64,000 nt of DNA, taken from NCBI RefSeq assembly GCF_900096955.1, contig NZ_FMYL01000008.1, positions 124,001-188,000 of the forward strand. Reading direction: 5' to 3'. This document shows positions 8,624 to 18,992 of the stretch, piece by piece. Each line of letters starts with the position of its first letter. The first letter of the stretch is position 1. A program made the translations under genes and the position numbers. The notes below the pieces were generated by a model. It saw only the letters and a list, made by a program, of their open reading frames with translations. It was not told the DNA's origin and did not search any database. The DNA is from Acinetobacter boissieri (GTDB lineage: Bacteria; Pseudomonadota; Gammaproteobacteria; Pseudomonadales; Moraxellaceae).

Positions 8624-9714
8624 AATCATTCTTTTTTTATTTTTTAAAAACATTTAAAGATATTAAACGCTTTTCTGCTGTTTTTACTACGCTTGTATTG
8701 GGTGCAATATTGTATGGTTTTTTCTATCCTACAGCTTATAAAGCACAACAAGCGGAAGACTTACCTATTATTATTGTCGATCAAGATCAGAGTGCATTAA
8801 GTCATCAAATTATAAATACCATTCAATCGAATCCGAATATTCGTATCGCTCACGTCACATCTAACTTTCTTGAAGCACAGCAGCAAGTTCAAACACAAAA
8901 AGCTGATGCTATTTTGTTACTCCCTGAACATCTTTCATCTGACCTTCTCGCAGACCCTAAAAATACAGGGGTCGGGCTTTACATCAGTTCAGCTTACTTA
9001 ATTCGTGTCAAACAAATTGCTTCGGGTTTGGCGAGCTCTTTAGAGTATGTTATACAAAATCATCTAGAACGTTTTGGTAAGGTCAGCCACTTTCACCCAA
9101 AACTACCAATTCACCAAATTCCGCTCTTTAACCCACTTTCAGGCTATGGTAGTTATATTTTCCCTTCCGTTGCTCCTTTAATTGTTCACCAAACAATCTT
9201 ACTTGGTGTTGGTATGCTCATTGCCGGCTATCGTGAAAAATTGGTATGGCGACCTAAGTCAAAGGAGTTTTTTGGGTTTTTTGCCTCTATTTTCACCATT
9301 GGGTGTTTAGCATGCCTATATCTCTTTGGTTTCATATTTTGGTTATATGACTACCCAAGGGGAGGGAACTTTTGGGGAATGCTTCTTGCAGTGCCTATTT
9401 TTATTGGCTGTATTGTCAGTTTAAGCATGTTCGTGGCCACTTTTTTTGATATGCCTGAACGCGTGGGGCATGTACTTGTACCTACGTCTATTGTTCTATT
9501 TCTTTTAAGTGGTACTTCATGGCCATTACAATCTATGCCACTCCCATTACAATGGCTAAGCTTATGCCTTCCTTCAACACATGCCATTCAAATGTTTGTA
9601 CAACTCAATCAAATGGGTGTACCAACACTCATTATTTTACCTAAACTTATTTTCTTAAGTCTTACAGGTATATTATTTTTAATACTCGCTTATATACGAT
9701 TAAAAAATAAATAA
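8620..9714 (+). CDS. ABC-2 type permease, second of a pair
   Basis: Inner-membrane protein of 364 residues, overlapping the previous gene by four bases (ATGA). It has the same plan: an N-terminal TM (residues about 17-36), a periplasmic domain beginning IIIVDQDQSALSHQI, and a C-terminal block of TM segments from about residue 185 (IVHQTILLGVGMLIAG onwards). Near the end is LLSGTSWPLQSMPLPLQWL, a Pro-rich loop typical of ABC-2 permeases. It is the last gene of the operon and is followed by a strong terminator. Likely partner of the preceding permease in export of an unknown compound. Confidence 0.85.
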   Translation: MKSFFFYFLKTFKDIKRFSAVFTTLVLGAILYGFFYPTAYKAQQAEDLPIIIVDQDQSALSHQIINTIQSNPNIRIAHVTSNFLEAQQQVQTQKADAILLLPEHLSSDLLADPKNTGVGLYISSAYLIRVKQIASGLASSLEYVIQNHLERFGKVSHFHPKLPIHQIPLFNPLSGYGSYIFPSVAPLIVHQTILLGVGMLIAGYREKLVWRPKSKEFFGFFASIFTIGCLACLYLFGFIFWLYDYPRGGNFWGMLLAVPIFIGCIVSLSMFVATFFDMPERVGHVLVPTSIVLFLLSGTSWPLQSMPLPLQWLSLCLPSTHAIQMFVQLNQMGVPTLIILPKLIFLSLTGILFLILAYIRLKNK

Positions 9715-9746
9715 TTTTAAATATAAAGCCTCAAGCACTCAATCAA

Positions 9747-9780
9747 TGAAAACAAATAGTTTAAGCACTATTTGTTTTCA
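9747..9780. terminator. Bidirectional terminator between two efflux operons
   Basis: Perfect 14-bp stem TGAAAACAAATAGT (9747-9760) and its complement (9767-9780) with a six-base loop. It sits between the plus-strand ABC-2 operon and the minus-strand RND operon and should serve both. Confidence 0.8.
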
Positions 9781-9812
9781 CTTTAAATACCTTTAACTCA
9801 TGGTTTTGTTAT

Positions 9813-11225
9813 TTACTGTGCCGTATGCCAACCACCACCTAATGCAACAATTAAAGCCACGCTATTTTGTAATTGAGTAGATTGTGTTTGCAAAATGCTT
9901 TGTTGGCTGGTTAAACGTGTCGCTTCAGTCGTTGCTACATTTGCATAGTCAATCAATCCTTCATCATACTGATTACGATAAATTCGAGCTGACTCAGTCG
10001 AAGCTTGCAGTGCTTTTTGTTGTGCCTGTAATTGCAGTTTTAAACTACTTGATTTTACAAGACTATCTTCTACGGCTTGCATGGCATCTAATACGGTTTG
10101 TTTGTAACTCGCTACAGTTTCGTCATATGCTGCACGAGAAGAAACAACTTTGGCTTTATTTGCGCCAAAATCAAATAGTGTTTGTGAAGCCGATGCACCA
10201 AGTGACCAAATAGCAGTACTCGCAGAAAAAAGTTGTGAAAAATGACTTGAACTTGAACCCATACTGCTAGATAAACTTAAACTCGGAAAATACCCCGCAA
10301 TTGCGATACCAATCGCCTCATTGGCTGCAGCAACACGGCGCTCTGAAGCTGCAATATCTGGACGACGCTCTAATAACTCACTCGGTACAGTATGAGGTAC
10401 TTCTGGTACATACAGTTTTAAATGTACTTGTTTTGCTAAATCAAATGTTGCTGGAGCTTTACCAATGAGTACAGCGATCGCATGCTCGTACTGCGCACGT
10501 TGCCATGACAAATCTTGTTTAGATGCTTGTGCACTATATAAAGACTGTTCTGCTTGTGTAAGATCGGATTTTGCAATAATCCCCTCTTTATATTTTTCAG
10601 CCAAAATACGGCAATATTTTTCATAAATACTAATTGTATAATCGTATAAATCAATGCGTTGATCGAGTATACGCAATGCAAAATAGCTTTGTGCCAAAGT
10701 AGACTGCGCACTCAGCGTTGCATTGGCAAGATCAGCTTGACTCGCTACCGCACTAGCCTTATTTTCATCAACTTGACGGCGTAATTTCCCCCATAGATCA
10801 AGCTCCCAAGAGGCACCTATACTGGCTGTATAACTATTGCTCACTCGGTCACTAGAACTACTGCTCGATGCCTTTTCTGCACGTGTTACACTTGGTGTTG
10901 CCGTTACTGTAGGAAATAGGCCACTTCGAGAAGATGACACCAAAGCTGCGGCTTGTTGATATTTTGCAACATATTGCGCAACATTTTGATTTGAAATTTG
11001 TACTTGTTGCTCTAATTGGTTCAAGATCGGATCTTGATACACTTCCCACCACGCACCACGTGCTTCAGTATCTTTCGGCTCAGCCACTTTCCAACCAGCC
11101 AATGCTTTAAACTGCGTAGGCATGGTCATTTTAGGCGTTTGATAGATTGGCCCAACCATACACCCTGTAAGCGCATATATTGGAAATAATACACATAATG
11201 ACTGAATAATTTTATTTTTTAACAT
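9813..11225 (-). CDS. RND efflux outer-membrane lipoprotein channel (NodT/OprM family)
   Basis: Outer-membrane factor of 470 residues. The signal peptide ends in the lipobox LTGC with Cys22 as lipidation site, followed by MVGPIYQTP, which matches the GP.Y..P start of OprM/OpmB/NodT proteins. Two OEP repeats follow, including the family motif PSELLERRPDIAASERR at about residue 290. It is the last gene of the four-gene RND operon and starts one base after the stop of the second pump gene. It is most like the OpmB or MdtP-class partner of a two-pump RND system; the exact orthologue cannot be fixed from sequence alone. Confidence 0.9.
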   Translation of the reverse strand: MLKNKIIQSLCVLFPIYALTGCMVGPIYQTPKMTMPTQFKALAGWKVAEPKDTEARGAWWEVYQDPILNQLEQQVQISNQNVAQYVAKYQQAAALVSSSRSGLFPTVTATPSVTRAEKASSSSSSDRVSNSYTASIGASWELDLWGKLRRQVDENKASAVASQADLANATLSAQSTLAQSYFALRILDQRIDLYDYTISIYEKYCRILAEKYKEGIIAKSDLTQAEQSLYSAQASKQDLSWQRAQYEHAIAVLIGKAPATFDLAKQVHLKLYVPEVPHTVPSELLERRPDIAASERRVAAANEAIGIAIAGYFPSLSLSSSMGSSSSHFSQLFSASTAIWSLGASASQTLFDFGANKAKVVSSRAAYDETVASYKQTVLDAMQAVEDSLVKSSSLKLQLQAQQKALQASTESARIYRNQYDEGLIDYANVATTEATRLTSQQSILQTQSTQLQNSVALIVALGGGWHTAQ

Positions 11226-11226
11226 A

Positions 11227-14200
11227 TTAATGCCTATGAGAATGATCTTTCACCGAAGGCTGATACCATGCCACCCAACGGCTTTTCACCCACGTTGCAA
11301 AGCGATCTAAATACACATAAATCACAGGGGTGGTATACAGCGTTAAAATTTGACTGACCACCAAGCCACCACAAATTGCATAACCTAACGGGCGATGTAT
11401 TTCTGCATTTCCTCCCGTTTCTAAAATCAAAGGTAATGCACCACAAAAAGCGGCTAAAGTTGTCATTAAAATAGGTCTAAACCGTTTAGCACATGCTTCT
11501 ACAATAGATTGCTCTGGAGATTGATGCTGTTTTCGCTCTGCTTCTAGTGCAAAATCCACCATTAAAATGGCATTTTTTTTCACAATACCAATGAGTAGTA
11601 ATACCCCAATCATTGCAATGACTGTAAATTGAGTTTTAGTCAGTAGTAGTAAAATAAGTGCGCCAACCCCTGCAGAAGGCAATGTAGACAAAATGGTTAA
11701 TGGATGTATCCAGCTTTCATACAACACACCAAGTAAAATATAAATCGTCACTAAAGCGCATAAAATTAACCAAGGAATATTTTGTGCCAAAGCCGCATAT
11801 AATTTCGCTGTCCCTTGTAAACTGCCATGGATATTGCTTGGTAAACCAATACGTGTCACGGTTTCATCAATCGCTTGCTGCGCCTGTTGCAAAGACACGC
11901 CATCAGCCAAATTAAAGGCAATGGTCGTTGTCGCCATTTGATCTTGGTGTGCAACAGACAGGGCTGTATTGGCATACTCTAAATGTGCAAATGCAGACAC
12001 AGGAATGGCTTGATTATTGCTATTTAACACATGTAACTGATTTAAAATTTGTGGGTCTTGAGTGTACTGCTCTGCTAAACCAATAATCGTATAATATTGA
12101 TTTAACATTTTATATTGTGTTGCAATTTGCCTCTGACTAAATGCATTATTTAAAAAGGTATCAATGTCTTCAATATGCAACCCATAGCGAAGTGCAGCAG
12201 CCCGATCAATCACCACACGCACTTCTTGGCCACCTGTTTGCGCATCGCTATCTACACTGGTCAGTTGAGGCAAGCCTTTCAGTGCAGCATACACTGTTGA
12301 ACTCCACGTTCTAAGCTCGGTTAAATCATCTGACTGTAAACTATATTGATACGTTGCATTTGCACTACGTCCACCTAAACGCAAATCTTGTGCTGGCATT
12401 AAAAACAAAGATACACCTGCCATATTTTTAGTGCTCATGGTTAAACGGTTAGCGATTTGCATTGCAGACTCTTTTCGCTCACTCAAATCTTTTAAGCGAA
12501 TAAAGAAAGTCCCTGTATTACGTGCACCAAAACCACTCCCGCCTGTTGAAGACATCACATATTCAATATTAGGGTCTTTCATTAAATGAGCAGCTATCGT
12601 TTTAAGCTTGGGTTCGAAAGCTTGATAGCTAATATTTTGATCGGCACGTACCATGCCCATTAAAATACCTGTATCTTGATCTGGGAAAAAACCTTTTTCT
12701 ACAGCGGTATATAAATATACATTACCAATAACCGTCAGTAGCAGACTGAGCATGGTCAGCTTTTTATGACGCATGATCACCGCTAAACTGCGCATATAAG
12801 CATGATGCAAGCCACCTAAACAACGCTCTATACTGCCATAGAACCAACCGTCGCTTTTATTTTCTGGTGTAGATTTGAGCAACTTAGCACACAACATTGG
12901 TGTCAATGTGAGTGATACCAGTAAAGAAAATAATAACGATACCGACAGCGTCACTGCAAACTCTCGGAACAATCGCCCTAAAATCCCGCCCATAAGCAAT
13001 AAAGGAATAAATACTGCGATTAAAGAAGCCGTCATAGACACGACAGTAAAACCAATTTCTCGACTACCATCTAAAGCCGCTTGTAAAGGCGCTTTGCCCT
13101 CTTCTAAATGGCGACTAATATTTTCAAGTACTACAATGGCATCATCAACAACAAACCCCGTTGCAATAATTAAGGCCAACATAGACAGTGAATCTAAAGT
13201 GTAGCCCAATACATACATGGCTGAAAATGTACTTATAATCGAAATTGGCAGCGCAATTGCAGGAATAATTAACGCACGAGGGTTACGTAAAAATAAAAAT
13301 ACCACCGCAATCACCAGTAAAATAGCAACCACCAGTGTCTTTTCTGTATCATGTAAAGCACTACGAGTCAGCGGTGAACGGTCTATCGTAAAAGTCAGCG
13401 TTGTGTCACTCGGCAACATGCTGTTGAGCACAGGCATTTCTGCTTTTAAAGCTTCTATGGTCTGTAACATATTGGCATTGGCTTGACGTGTGACTGAAAT
13501 CATCACAGCAGGTTCATTATTTAAATATCCTGCGGCATAAATATCTTGTGTAGAGTCAACCACAGAAGCGACATCTTTTAAATAGACTGCTGTTCCATTA
13601 CGGTATGCCACCACAACATTTTGATAGTCTGCAGCTTTGGTTAACTGCCCATTGGCATCAATCCATAATGTTTGATGATCATTGCTTAATAACCCTCTTG
13701 GGCTGTTGGTCGTAGAATTATTAATGGCGCTACGGACAGTATCTAAAGAAATGCCATAACTTTCTAATTTTTTAGGCTCTAGCCCAACACGTACAGCAGG
13801 TAATGCACTCCCTCGAATAGATACCTGACCAACTCCTTGTATTTGTGCTATTTTTTGCTGTAGCTTACTTGAGGCAAAATCATATAACTGCCCTCTACTT
13901 AAATGTGTTGATGTCAGTGATAAAATGACAATTGGCGCATCTGACGGATTGGCTTTTTTATACGTTGGTAAAGTTTTCATACTGCTTGGTAATAAGCTAC
14001 GCGCAGAGTTTATTGCAGCTTGTACCTCTCTTGCTGCATTATTAATATCTTTACTCAGATCAAACTGAATGATCACATTGGTAGAGCCTTGACCGCTACT
14101 TGACGTTAACTCAGTCACACCTGCAATTTGCCCCATTGCCCGCTCTAACGGCGTTGCTACAGTGGCAGCCATGGTTTCTGGACTCGCACCTGCCAAACTG

Positions 14201-14346
14201 GCTTGAACGATAATTGTTGGAATTTCAACTTTAGGCATGGGTGCAACTGGCATCAAATAAAAAGCCAAGGCACCAAGCAGCGTAATCGCAATACTCAGTA
14301 GCCATGTTGCTATGGGGCGTAAAATAAAAACCTTGGAAAAGTTCAT
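11227..14346 (-). CDS. RND multidrug efflux pump subunit (MdtC/MuxC-like)
   Basis: Proton-driven inner-membrane RND transporter of 1039 residues, with 12 predicted TM segments and two large periplasmic loops. TM1 follows FILRPIATWLLSIAITLLG. The TM4 proton-relay region reads GFVVDDAIVVLENISRHLE with the paired Asp residues. It ends with the second inner-membrane repeat (GIVKKNAILMVDFALEAE). It is paired with a second, different RND subunit just upstream, the layout of MdtBC and MuxBC, where both subunits form a mixed trimer. By position it is the MdtC/MuxC counterpart. Confidence 0.92.
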   Translation of the reverse strand: MNFSKVFILRPIATWLLSIAITLLGALAFYLMPVAPMPKVEIPTIIVQASLAGASPETMAATVATPLERAMGQIAGVTELTSSSGQGSTNVIIQFDLSKDINNAAREVQAAINSARSLLPSSMKTLPTYKKANPSDAPIVILSLTSTHLSRGQLYDFASSKLQQKIAQIQGVGQVSIRGSALPAVRVGLEPKKLESYGISLDTVRSAINNSTTNSPRGLLSNDHQTLWIDANGQLTKAADYQNVVVAYRNGTAVYLKDVASVVDSTQDIYAAGYLNNEPAVMISVTRQANANMLQTIEALKAEMPVLNSMLPSDTTLTFTIDRSPLTRSALHDTEKTLVVAILLVIAVVFLFLRNPRALIIPAIALPISIISTFSAMYVLGYTLDSLSMLALIIATGFVVDDAIVVLENISRHLEEGKAPLQAALDGSREIGFTVVSMTASLIAVFIPLLLMGGILGRLFREFAVTLSVSLLFSLLVSLTLTPMLCAKLLKSTPENKSDGWFYGSIERCLGGLHHAYMRSLAVIMRHKKLTMLSLLLTVIGNVYLYTAVEKGFFPDQDTGILMGMVRADQNISYQAFEPKLKTIAAHLMKDPNIEYVMSSTGGSGFGARNTGTFFIRLKDLSERKESAMQIANRLTMSTKNMAGVSLFLMPAQDLRLGGRSANATYQYSLQSDDLTELRTWSSTVYAALKGLPQLTSVDSDAQTGGQEVRVVIDRAAALRYGLHIEDIDTFLNNAFSQRQIATQYKMLNQYYTIIGLAEQYTQDPQILNQLHVLNSNNQAIPVSAFAHLEYANTALSVAHQDQMATTTIAFNLADGVSLQQAQQAIDETVTRIGLPSNIHGSLQGTAKLYAALAQNIPWLILCALVTIYILLGVLYESWIHPLTILSTLPSAGVGALILLLLTKTQFTVIAMIGVLLLIGIVKKNAILMVDFALEAERKQHQSPEQSIVEACAKRFRPILMTTLAAFCGALPLILETGGNAEIHRPLGYAICGGLVVSQILTLYTTPVIYVYLDRFATWVKSRWVAWYQPSVKDHSHRH

Positions 14347-14347
14347 A

Positions 14348-17300
14348 TTAACGCTCCAAAGACAGATTTTTTTTACGAGGCGTAACTAAGCGTTCAAAAG
14401 CCAAATAAATCACAGGTGTGGTAAACAGGGTTAATAGTTGACTAAAAATCAAACCACCAACAATCACTAATCCTAAAGGCTGACGTAACTCAGCGCCAGA
14501 TCCTGCTGCAAACATGAGAGGAATAGCTCCCAACAATGCTGCACAAGTGGTCATTAAAATGGGTCTAAATCGTAAAATACACGCTTGGTAAATAGCATCA
14601 TTGGCTGATTTACCTTGGGCTTTTTCTTCAATTGCAAAATCAATCAGCATAATGGCATTCTTTTTCACAATACCAATCAACAAAATAATACCAATCAGCG
14701 CAATTAAAGAAAATTCGGTACCACTCAAGCGGAGCGCAAGTAATGCACCTATCGCAGCCGATGGCAAAGTAGACAATACCGTGATTGGGTGAATCCAACT
14801 TTCATATAAAATACCTAGTACAATATACATGGTCACGACAGCAGCTAAAATCAGCCATAATGTATTTGAACCAGTAGACGTATATGCAAGCAATGCACCT
14901 TGTGCTTTGAAATCTACTGTATGTGGAAGCTGTATATCAGACTGAATCTGCGCTAGCGCTTGATTGGCATCTTCCAACGTATAACCAGAAGACAAATTAA
15001 ATGAGAATGTCACTGCTGGTGTTTGGTCTATACGCGTATAATTTAAATAGCCAGTACGCTCAGAAATACTCACTAGACTACTTAAAGGCACCATCGCAGG
15101 GTTTGCTGTTGTGCTTGTCGTTGAAGTCGTAGTCGTTGTTGAACTATTAGCATTGGCTAGATAAATATTTGAAAATGCAGACATGTCTTTTTTATACTGT
15201 TCATTCACCTCTAGCACAACACGGTACTGGTTAGCTTGCGTATAAATGGTTGAAATGAGGCGCTGTCCAAATGCATTGTATAAAGCATTGTCTATATCTG
15301 TTGCAGTTAAACCATATCGACTCGCCTCTACCCGATTAATATTAACATAGGCAACTTTGGCTTGATTTTGTAAGTTTTCTGTCACATCACGAAAAATTGG
15401 ACTCTCTTGCATGGCATGCAACATTTTTGGTGTCCATACTTCTAAATCTTTTTGGTCTGATGCATCTAAACTAAATTGGTATTGGCTTGGTGTGACCTGA
15501 TCATCAACACTTAAATCTTGATTTTTAATTGCATATAGCGAAATGCCTGCCACTTGCTCTGCATCGTGTTTTAAACGAGCAATAACAATATCTGCACTCT
15601 CACGCTCAGAAAAATCCTTCAAACTAATTTGTAAACGACCTGCATTAAGTGTGCTGTTATTACTTGCATCTACACCCACCACAGACGAAATAGCATCTAC
15701 TGCAGGGTCTTTACGCAAAACATCGACTAAAACTTGTTGCCTGTGTGACATTTCTGCAAATGAAATATCTTGTGGCGCAATTGTTGTAGCTTGAATTAAG
15801 CCTGTGTCTTGTGCAGGAAAAAAACCTTTTGGAATAAATACATATAGAGCCACAGTTAAAAACAAAGTCGCAACAGCAACCAATAATGTAAAGCCCTGAT
15901 GGGCTAATACCCACTGTAAACAACGCTCATAGCCATGTAGTAGTTTCTCAAAACCTCGACCAAAAGCTTGGGCAATACGATTATGCTCATTCTCTGGAAT
16001 ATTTTTGAGTAAATAAGCACTGAGCATCGGTGTAAGTGTCAATGACACAATCATAGATACTAAAATAGATACCGCAAGCGTAATCGAAAACTCTCTAAAT
16101 AAACGCCCAATAACATCCCCCATAAACAGCAAAGGAATGAGTACAGCAATTAAAGAAATGGTGAGTGAAATAATTGTAAAACCAATTTCTTTTGATCCTT
16201 TCAGTGCGGCTTGCATGGGTGAATCACCACGCTCAATATGGCGTTGTATATTTTCAACCACTACAATAGCATCATCAATCACAAAACCTGTTGCAATGGT
16301 TAATGCCATAAGTGTTAAATTATTGAGAGAAAAGCCTGCCAAATACATCACACCAAATGTACCAATAATTGACAATGGCACAGTAATACTTGGAATAAAT
16401 GTCGCAGCAAATGTTCTTAAAAATAAGAAAGACACCATCACCACTAAACACATGGCAAGTACTAACTCAAACTGCACATCATGAATTGATGCTCGAATCG
16501 TTTGTGTTCGGTCAGATAATACATTTAATTGAACAGATGCAGGTAAGCTGGCTTGTAACGCAGGCAATTGCTGGCGAATACTATCGACAATCGCAACAAC
16601 ATTTGTACCTGGTTGTCTTTGAACATTTACAATAATTGCAGGCTTACCATTTGCAGAAGCACTTTGATATAAGTCTTGTGGCTCCTGCTCAACCTCGGCA
16701 ACATCTTTTAAATAAATTGCACTACCATTGTTATATTTTAAAATCAGATTTTTATATTCTTCAGCACTACGTAACTGATCATTGGTTTCAATCGTAATGG
16801 ATTGGCTAGGGCCGTCAAAGCCCCCTTTAGATCCATTCACATTAGATGCTTCAACTGCCGTTAAAATATTACTCAGTGCCAAACCATGCTGTGCTAATAA
16901 CATTGGATTGGCTTTAATACGTACCGCTGTTTGTTGCCCACCCGCAAGTGTCACCAATCCTACCCCAGAAATTTGTGACAACTTGAGTGCAACACGGTTA
17001 TTTAGTAAATCTTGCACTTGCGTTAAAGGCAATGTTTCAGAGGTTGCCGCTAAAGTGACAATTGCTGTATCCGCAGGATTTACTTTCTTATAACTTGGCT
17101 TATTGGGTAAACCACTAGGTAGCAGTGAGTCTGCCACATTAATCGCCGCTTGCACTTCTTGTTCAGCCACATCTAAGGATGTATTTAGGCTAAACTTCAA
17201 AGTAATGACTGAAGCTCCACCCGAACTGGTGGAATACATCTGACTTAAGCCTGCCATTTGACCCAATTGACGCTCTAGTGGTGCGGTCACTCCACTGGTC

Positions 17301-17476
17301 ATCACTTCAGGCCCTGCCCCAGGAAATAAGGTGGTCACTTGTATTACAGGGTAATCTACTTCAGGCAAAGCAGAAATAGATAAACTTTTATAACCCAAAA
17401 TACCTGTGAGCACCACTGCAATCATAAGTAATAATGTCGCAACAGGTCGCTCAATAAAAATACGAGATGGATTCAT
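14348..17476 (-). CDS. RND multidrug efflux pump subunit (MdtB/MuxB-like)
   Basis: Inner-membrane RND transporter of 1042 residues. It begins FIERPVATLLLMIAVVLTG and has the TM4 signature GFVIDDAIVVVENIQRH with the essential Asp pair, plus GIVKKNAIMLIDFAIEE in the second half. A Thr/Ser run (TTTTTSTTSTTA, about residues 780-792) lies in the second periplasmic loop, apparently a low-complexity insert. The stop is one base from the start of the next pump gene, so translation is coupled. By order it is the MdtB/MuxB counterpart of the pair. Confidence 0.92.
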   Translation of the reverse strand: MNPSRIFIERPVATLLLMIAVVLTGILGYKSLSISALPEVDYPVIQVTTLFPGAGPEVMTSGVTAPLERQLGQMAGLSQMYSTSSGGASVITLKFSLNTSLDVAEQEVQAAINVADSLLPSGLPNKPSYKKVNPADTAIVTLAATSETLPLTQVQDLLNNRVALKLSQISGVGLVTLAGGQQTAVRIKANPMLLAQHGLALSNILTAVEASNVNGSKGGFDGPSQSITIETNDQLRSAEEYKNLILKYNNGSAIYLKDVAEVEQEPQDLYQSASANGKPAIIVNVQRQPGTNVVAIVDSIRQQLPALQASLPASVQLNVLSDRTQTIRASIHDVQFELVLAMCLVVMVSFLFLRTFAATFIPSITVPLSIIGTFGVMYLAGFSLNNLTLMALTIATGFVIDDAIVVVENIQRHIERGDSPMQAALKGSKEIGFTIISLTISLIAVLIPLLFMGDVIGRLFREFSITLAVSILVSMIVSLTLTPMLSAYLLKNIPENEHNRIAQAFGRGFEKLLHGYERCLQWVLAHQGFTLLVAVATLFLTVALYVFIPKGFFPAQDTGLIQATTIAPQDISFAEMSHRQQVLVDVLRKDPAVDAISSVVGVDASNNSTLNAGRLQISLKDFSERESADIVIARLKHDAEQVAGISLYAIKNQDLSVDDQVTPSQYQFSLDASDQKDLEVWTPKMLHAMQESPIFRDVTENLQNQAKVAYVNINRVEASRYGLTATDIDNALYNAFGQRLISTIYTQANQYRVVLEVNEQYKKDMSAFSNIYLANANSSTTTTTSTTSTTANPAMVPLSSLVSISERTGYLNYTRIDQTPAVTFSFNLSSGYTLEDANQALAQIQSDIQLPHTVDFKAQGALLAYTSTGSNTLWLILAAVVTMYIVLGILYESWIHPITVLSTLPSAAIGALLALRLSGTEFSLIALIGIILLIGIVKKNAIMLIDFAIEEKAQGKSANDAIYQACILRFRPILMTTCAALLGAIPLMFAAGSGAELRQPLGLVIVGGLIFSQLLTLFTTPVIYLAFERLVTPRKKNLSLER

Positions 17477-17489
17477 ACGGCTTTACTCA

Positions 17490-18683
17490 TCAACGTGGGC
17501 GTTTATTATGATCGTGTTGTTTTGCGGCATCTAATACGCTTACATCAACTTTTTCAGGAGTAACGATCTTCACTTTACTACCGTTACCTAATGACCCTCC
17601 ACCACTGGTCACAACTTTTTGCCCCACTTTTAAACCACTTAATACAACCACTTGATTGTCTGCCGTTTCAGTTGCTGTTGTCACTGTGATTTTGTGTGCT
17701 GTAGATTGTTCATCGATCACAAATACATATTTTCCACTCGTACCAACTTGTACTGCGGCACTCGGTACAATCAAAGCATCTTTTAGTGTATTTACTTTTA
17801 ACTTAATATTGACAAACTGATTTGGAAACAAAGCATTGTTTTGATTATCGAATATCGCTTTTAGCATGACTGTTCCTGTCGTGCTATCAATTTCATTACT
17901 AATCACCTTAACTTGGCCTTGTGCAATATGTTGTGCACCCGACTGATCAAATGCATCTACACTTAATGCATGACCTTGTCTTAACGGTTGAATAATATTA
18001 GAAATATTAGTTTGTGGAATATTAAACGTCACAGCCATTGGTTGCATTTGAGTAATTACTGCAATACTTGTACTGTCTGCGGTAACTGCATTACCTACAT
18101 CTATTTTTCTAAGCCCAATATAGCCAGAAATAGGTGCAGTAATTCGCCCGTATTGAATATTTAAAGTGGCTGTTTTAATTTGACCTTGCGCAGACTTTAC
18201 TGCACCTTGGTATTGTGTTGTTGTTGCAGTTTGTGTATCTAAATCTTGTTTCGCAATGGAATCTTTTTCATATAAACGCTGATAGCGTGCAAGCGTGAGT
18301 TGTGCATTTTTAAGCTGTGCTTGACTCTCTGATAAGCTCCCTTGATATTGTTCTAAAGTGGCTTGATAAGGTTTTACATCAATTTGCGCCAACAATTGTC
18401 CTTGTTTAACATATTGCCCTTCTTGAAAATAAACCTCTTGTAAATGCCCTGTAATACGGCTGGTCACGGTCACCGTTTTATCTGCCACGACTGTTCCTAA
18501 AGCACTTAGTTGTACAGGTACATCTTGAGAAGACACTACACCCACTTGCACAGGCGTGTCTCTATTCATTTTCATATTAGGATTGTTATCTTTAGACGGT
18601 TGCATCTTAAAATAAAAATAAGCCCCCACACCAATGACCACAGCCACAATGAGCCATACAATGGCTTTTATTTTTCTAGACAT
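17490..18683 (-). CDS. RND efflux periplasmic adaptor (MdtA/MuxA-like)
   Basis: Membrane fusion protein of 397 residues and first gene of the RND operon. The start chosen is ATG at 18683 (MSRKIKAIVWLIV), preceded by GAAGG about seven bases upstream. The frame stays open to 18824, but that extension has no signal and is Cys- and His-rich in an unlikely way. From the chosen start there is an N-terminal TM anchor, residues about 5-22. The lipoyl halves (VTVTSRITGHLQEVYFQEGQYV and ITAPISGYIGLRKIDVG) flank a short hairpin, with the beta-barrel and membrane-proximal domains after residue 200. No local regulator gene such as baeSR is present. Confidence 0.9.
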   Translation of the reverse strand: MSRKIKAIVWLIVAVVIGVGAYFYFKMQPSKDNNPNMKMNRDTPVQVGVVSSQDVPVQLSALGTVVADKTVTVTSRITGHLQEVYFQEGQYVKQGQLLAQIDVKPYQATLEQYQGSLSESQAQLKNAQLTLARYQRLYEKDSIAKQDLDTQTATTTQYQGAVKSAQGQIKTATLNIQYGRITAPISGYIGLRKIDVGNAVTADSTSIAVITQMQPMAVTFNIPQTNISNIIQPLRQGHALSVDAFDQSGAQHIAQGQVKVISNEIDSTTGTVMLKAIFDNQNNALFPNQFVNIKLKVNTLKDALIVPSAAVQVGTSGKYVFVIDEQSTAHKITVTTATETADNQVVVLSGLKVGQKVVTSGGGSLGNGSKVKIVTPEKVDVSVLDAAKQHDHNKRPR

Positions 18684-18992
18684 AGCACAACCTTCATTTT
18701 TAAATAGCGCATTGCTTTTATCAGTACAAATACAATTATGGATTCCTTTTGAGCGCACAGTATTCACTATATTCATGAATGAATCATGTCTTTCATGTAA
18801 AAAAGAATAATATATCTTATGCACATCTTTACTAAACCACAGTAAACGTATGCTAATAAAATTAGGAAAAGCTTAAGTCATATAAAAAAATGCATAAAAG
18901 ATCATTTTTAAAGCAAACAATAGTATTTATGACATTTTTTTTGCAATCATACTTGACTGCATAGTGCCTAATCTCTACAATCCGTTTCAGAT
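18684..18992. other. Intergenic region between the RND operon and tRNA-Asn
   Basis: No gene supported. The part next to the adaptor gene holds several TTCAT/ATGAA units around 18771-18800, including the palindrome ATTCATGAAT, a possible operator for the RND operon (weak). The right-hand end holds the tRNA promoter. Confidence 0.45.
18953..18981 (+). promoter_or_regulatory. Sigma-70 promoter of tRNA-Asn
   Basis: TTGACT (18953-18958), a 17-base spacer and TACAAT (18976-18981). Transcription would begin a few bases before the tRNA at 18993. Confidence 0.85.

Noticed and set aside
15100..15150. Possible frameshift or repeat instability in the Thr/Ser-rich run of the MdtB-like pump
   Set aside because: The frame continues normally on both sides and the pump has full length, so it is only a low-complexity loop.
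18684..18824. Extended N-terminus of the RND adaptor
   Set aside because: The 47 extra residues lack a signal or ribosome site and would bury the membrane anchor; ATG at 18683 has both.
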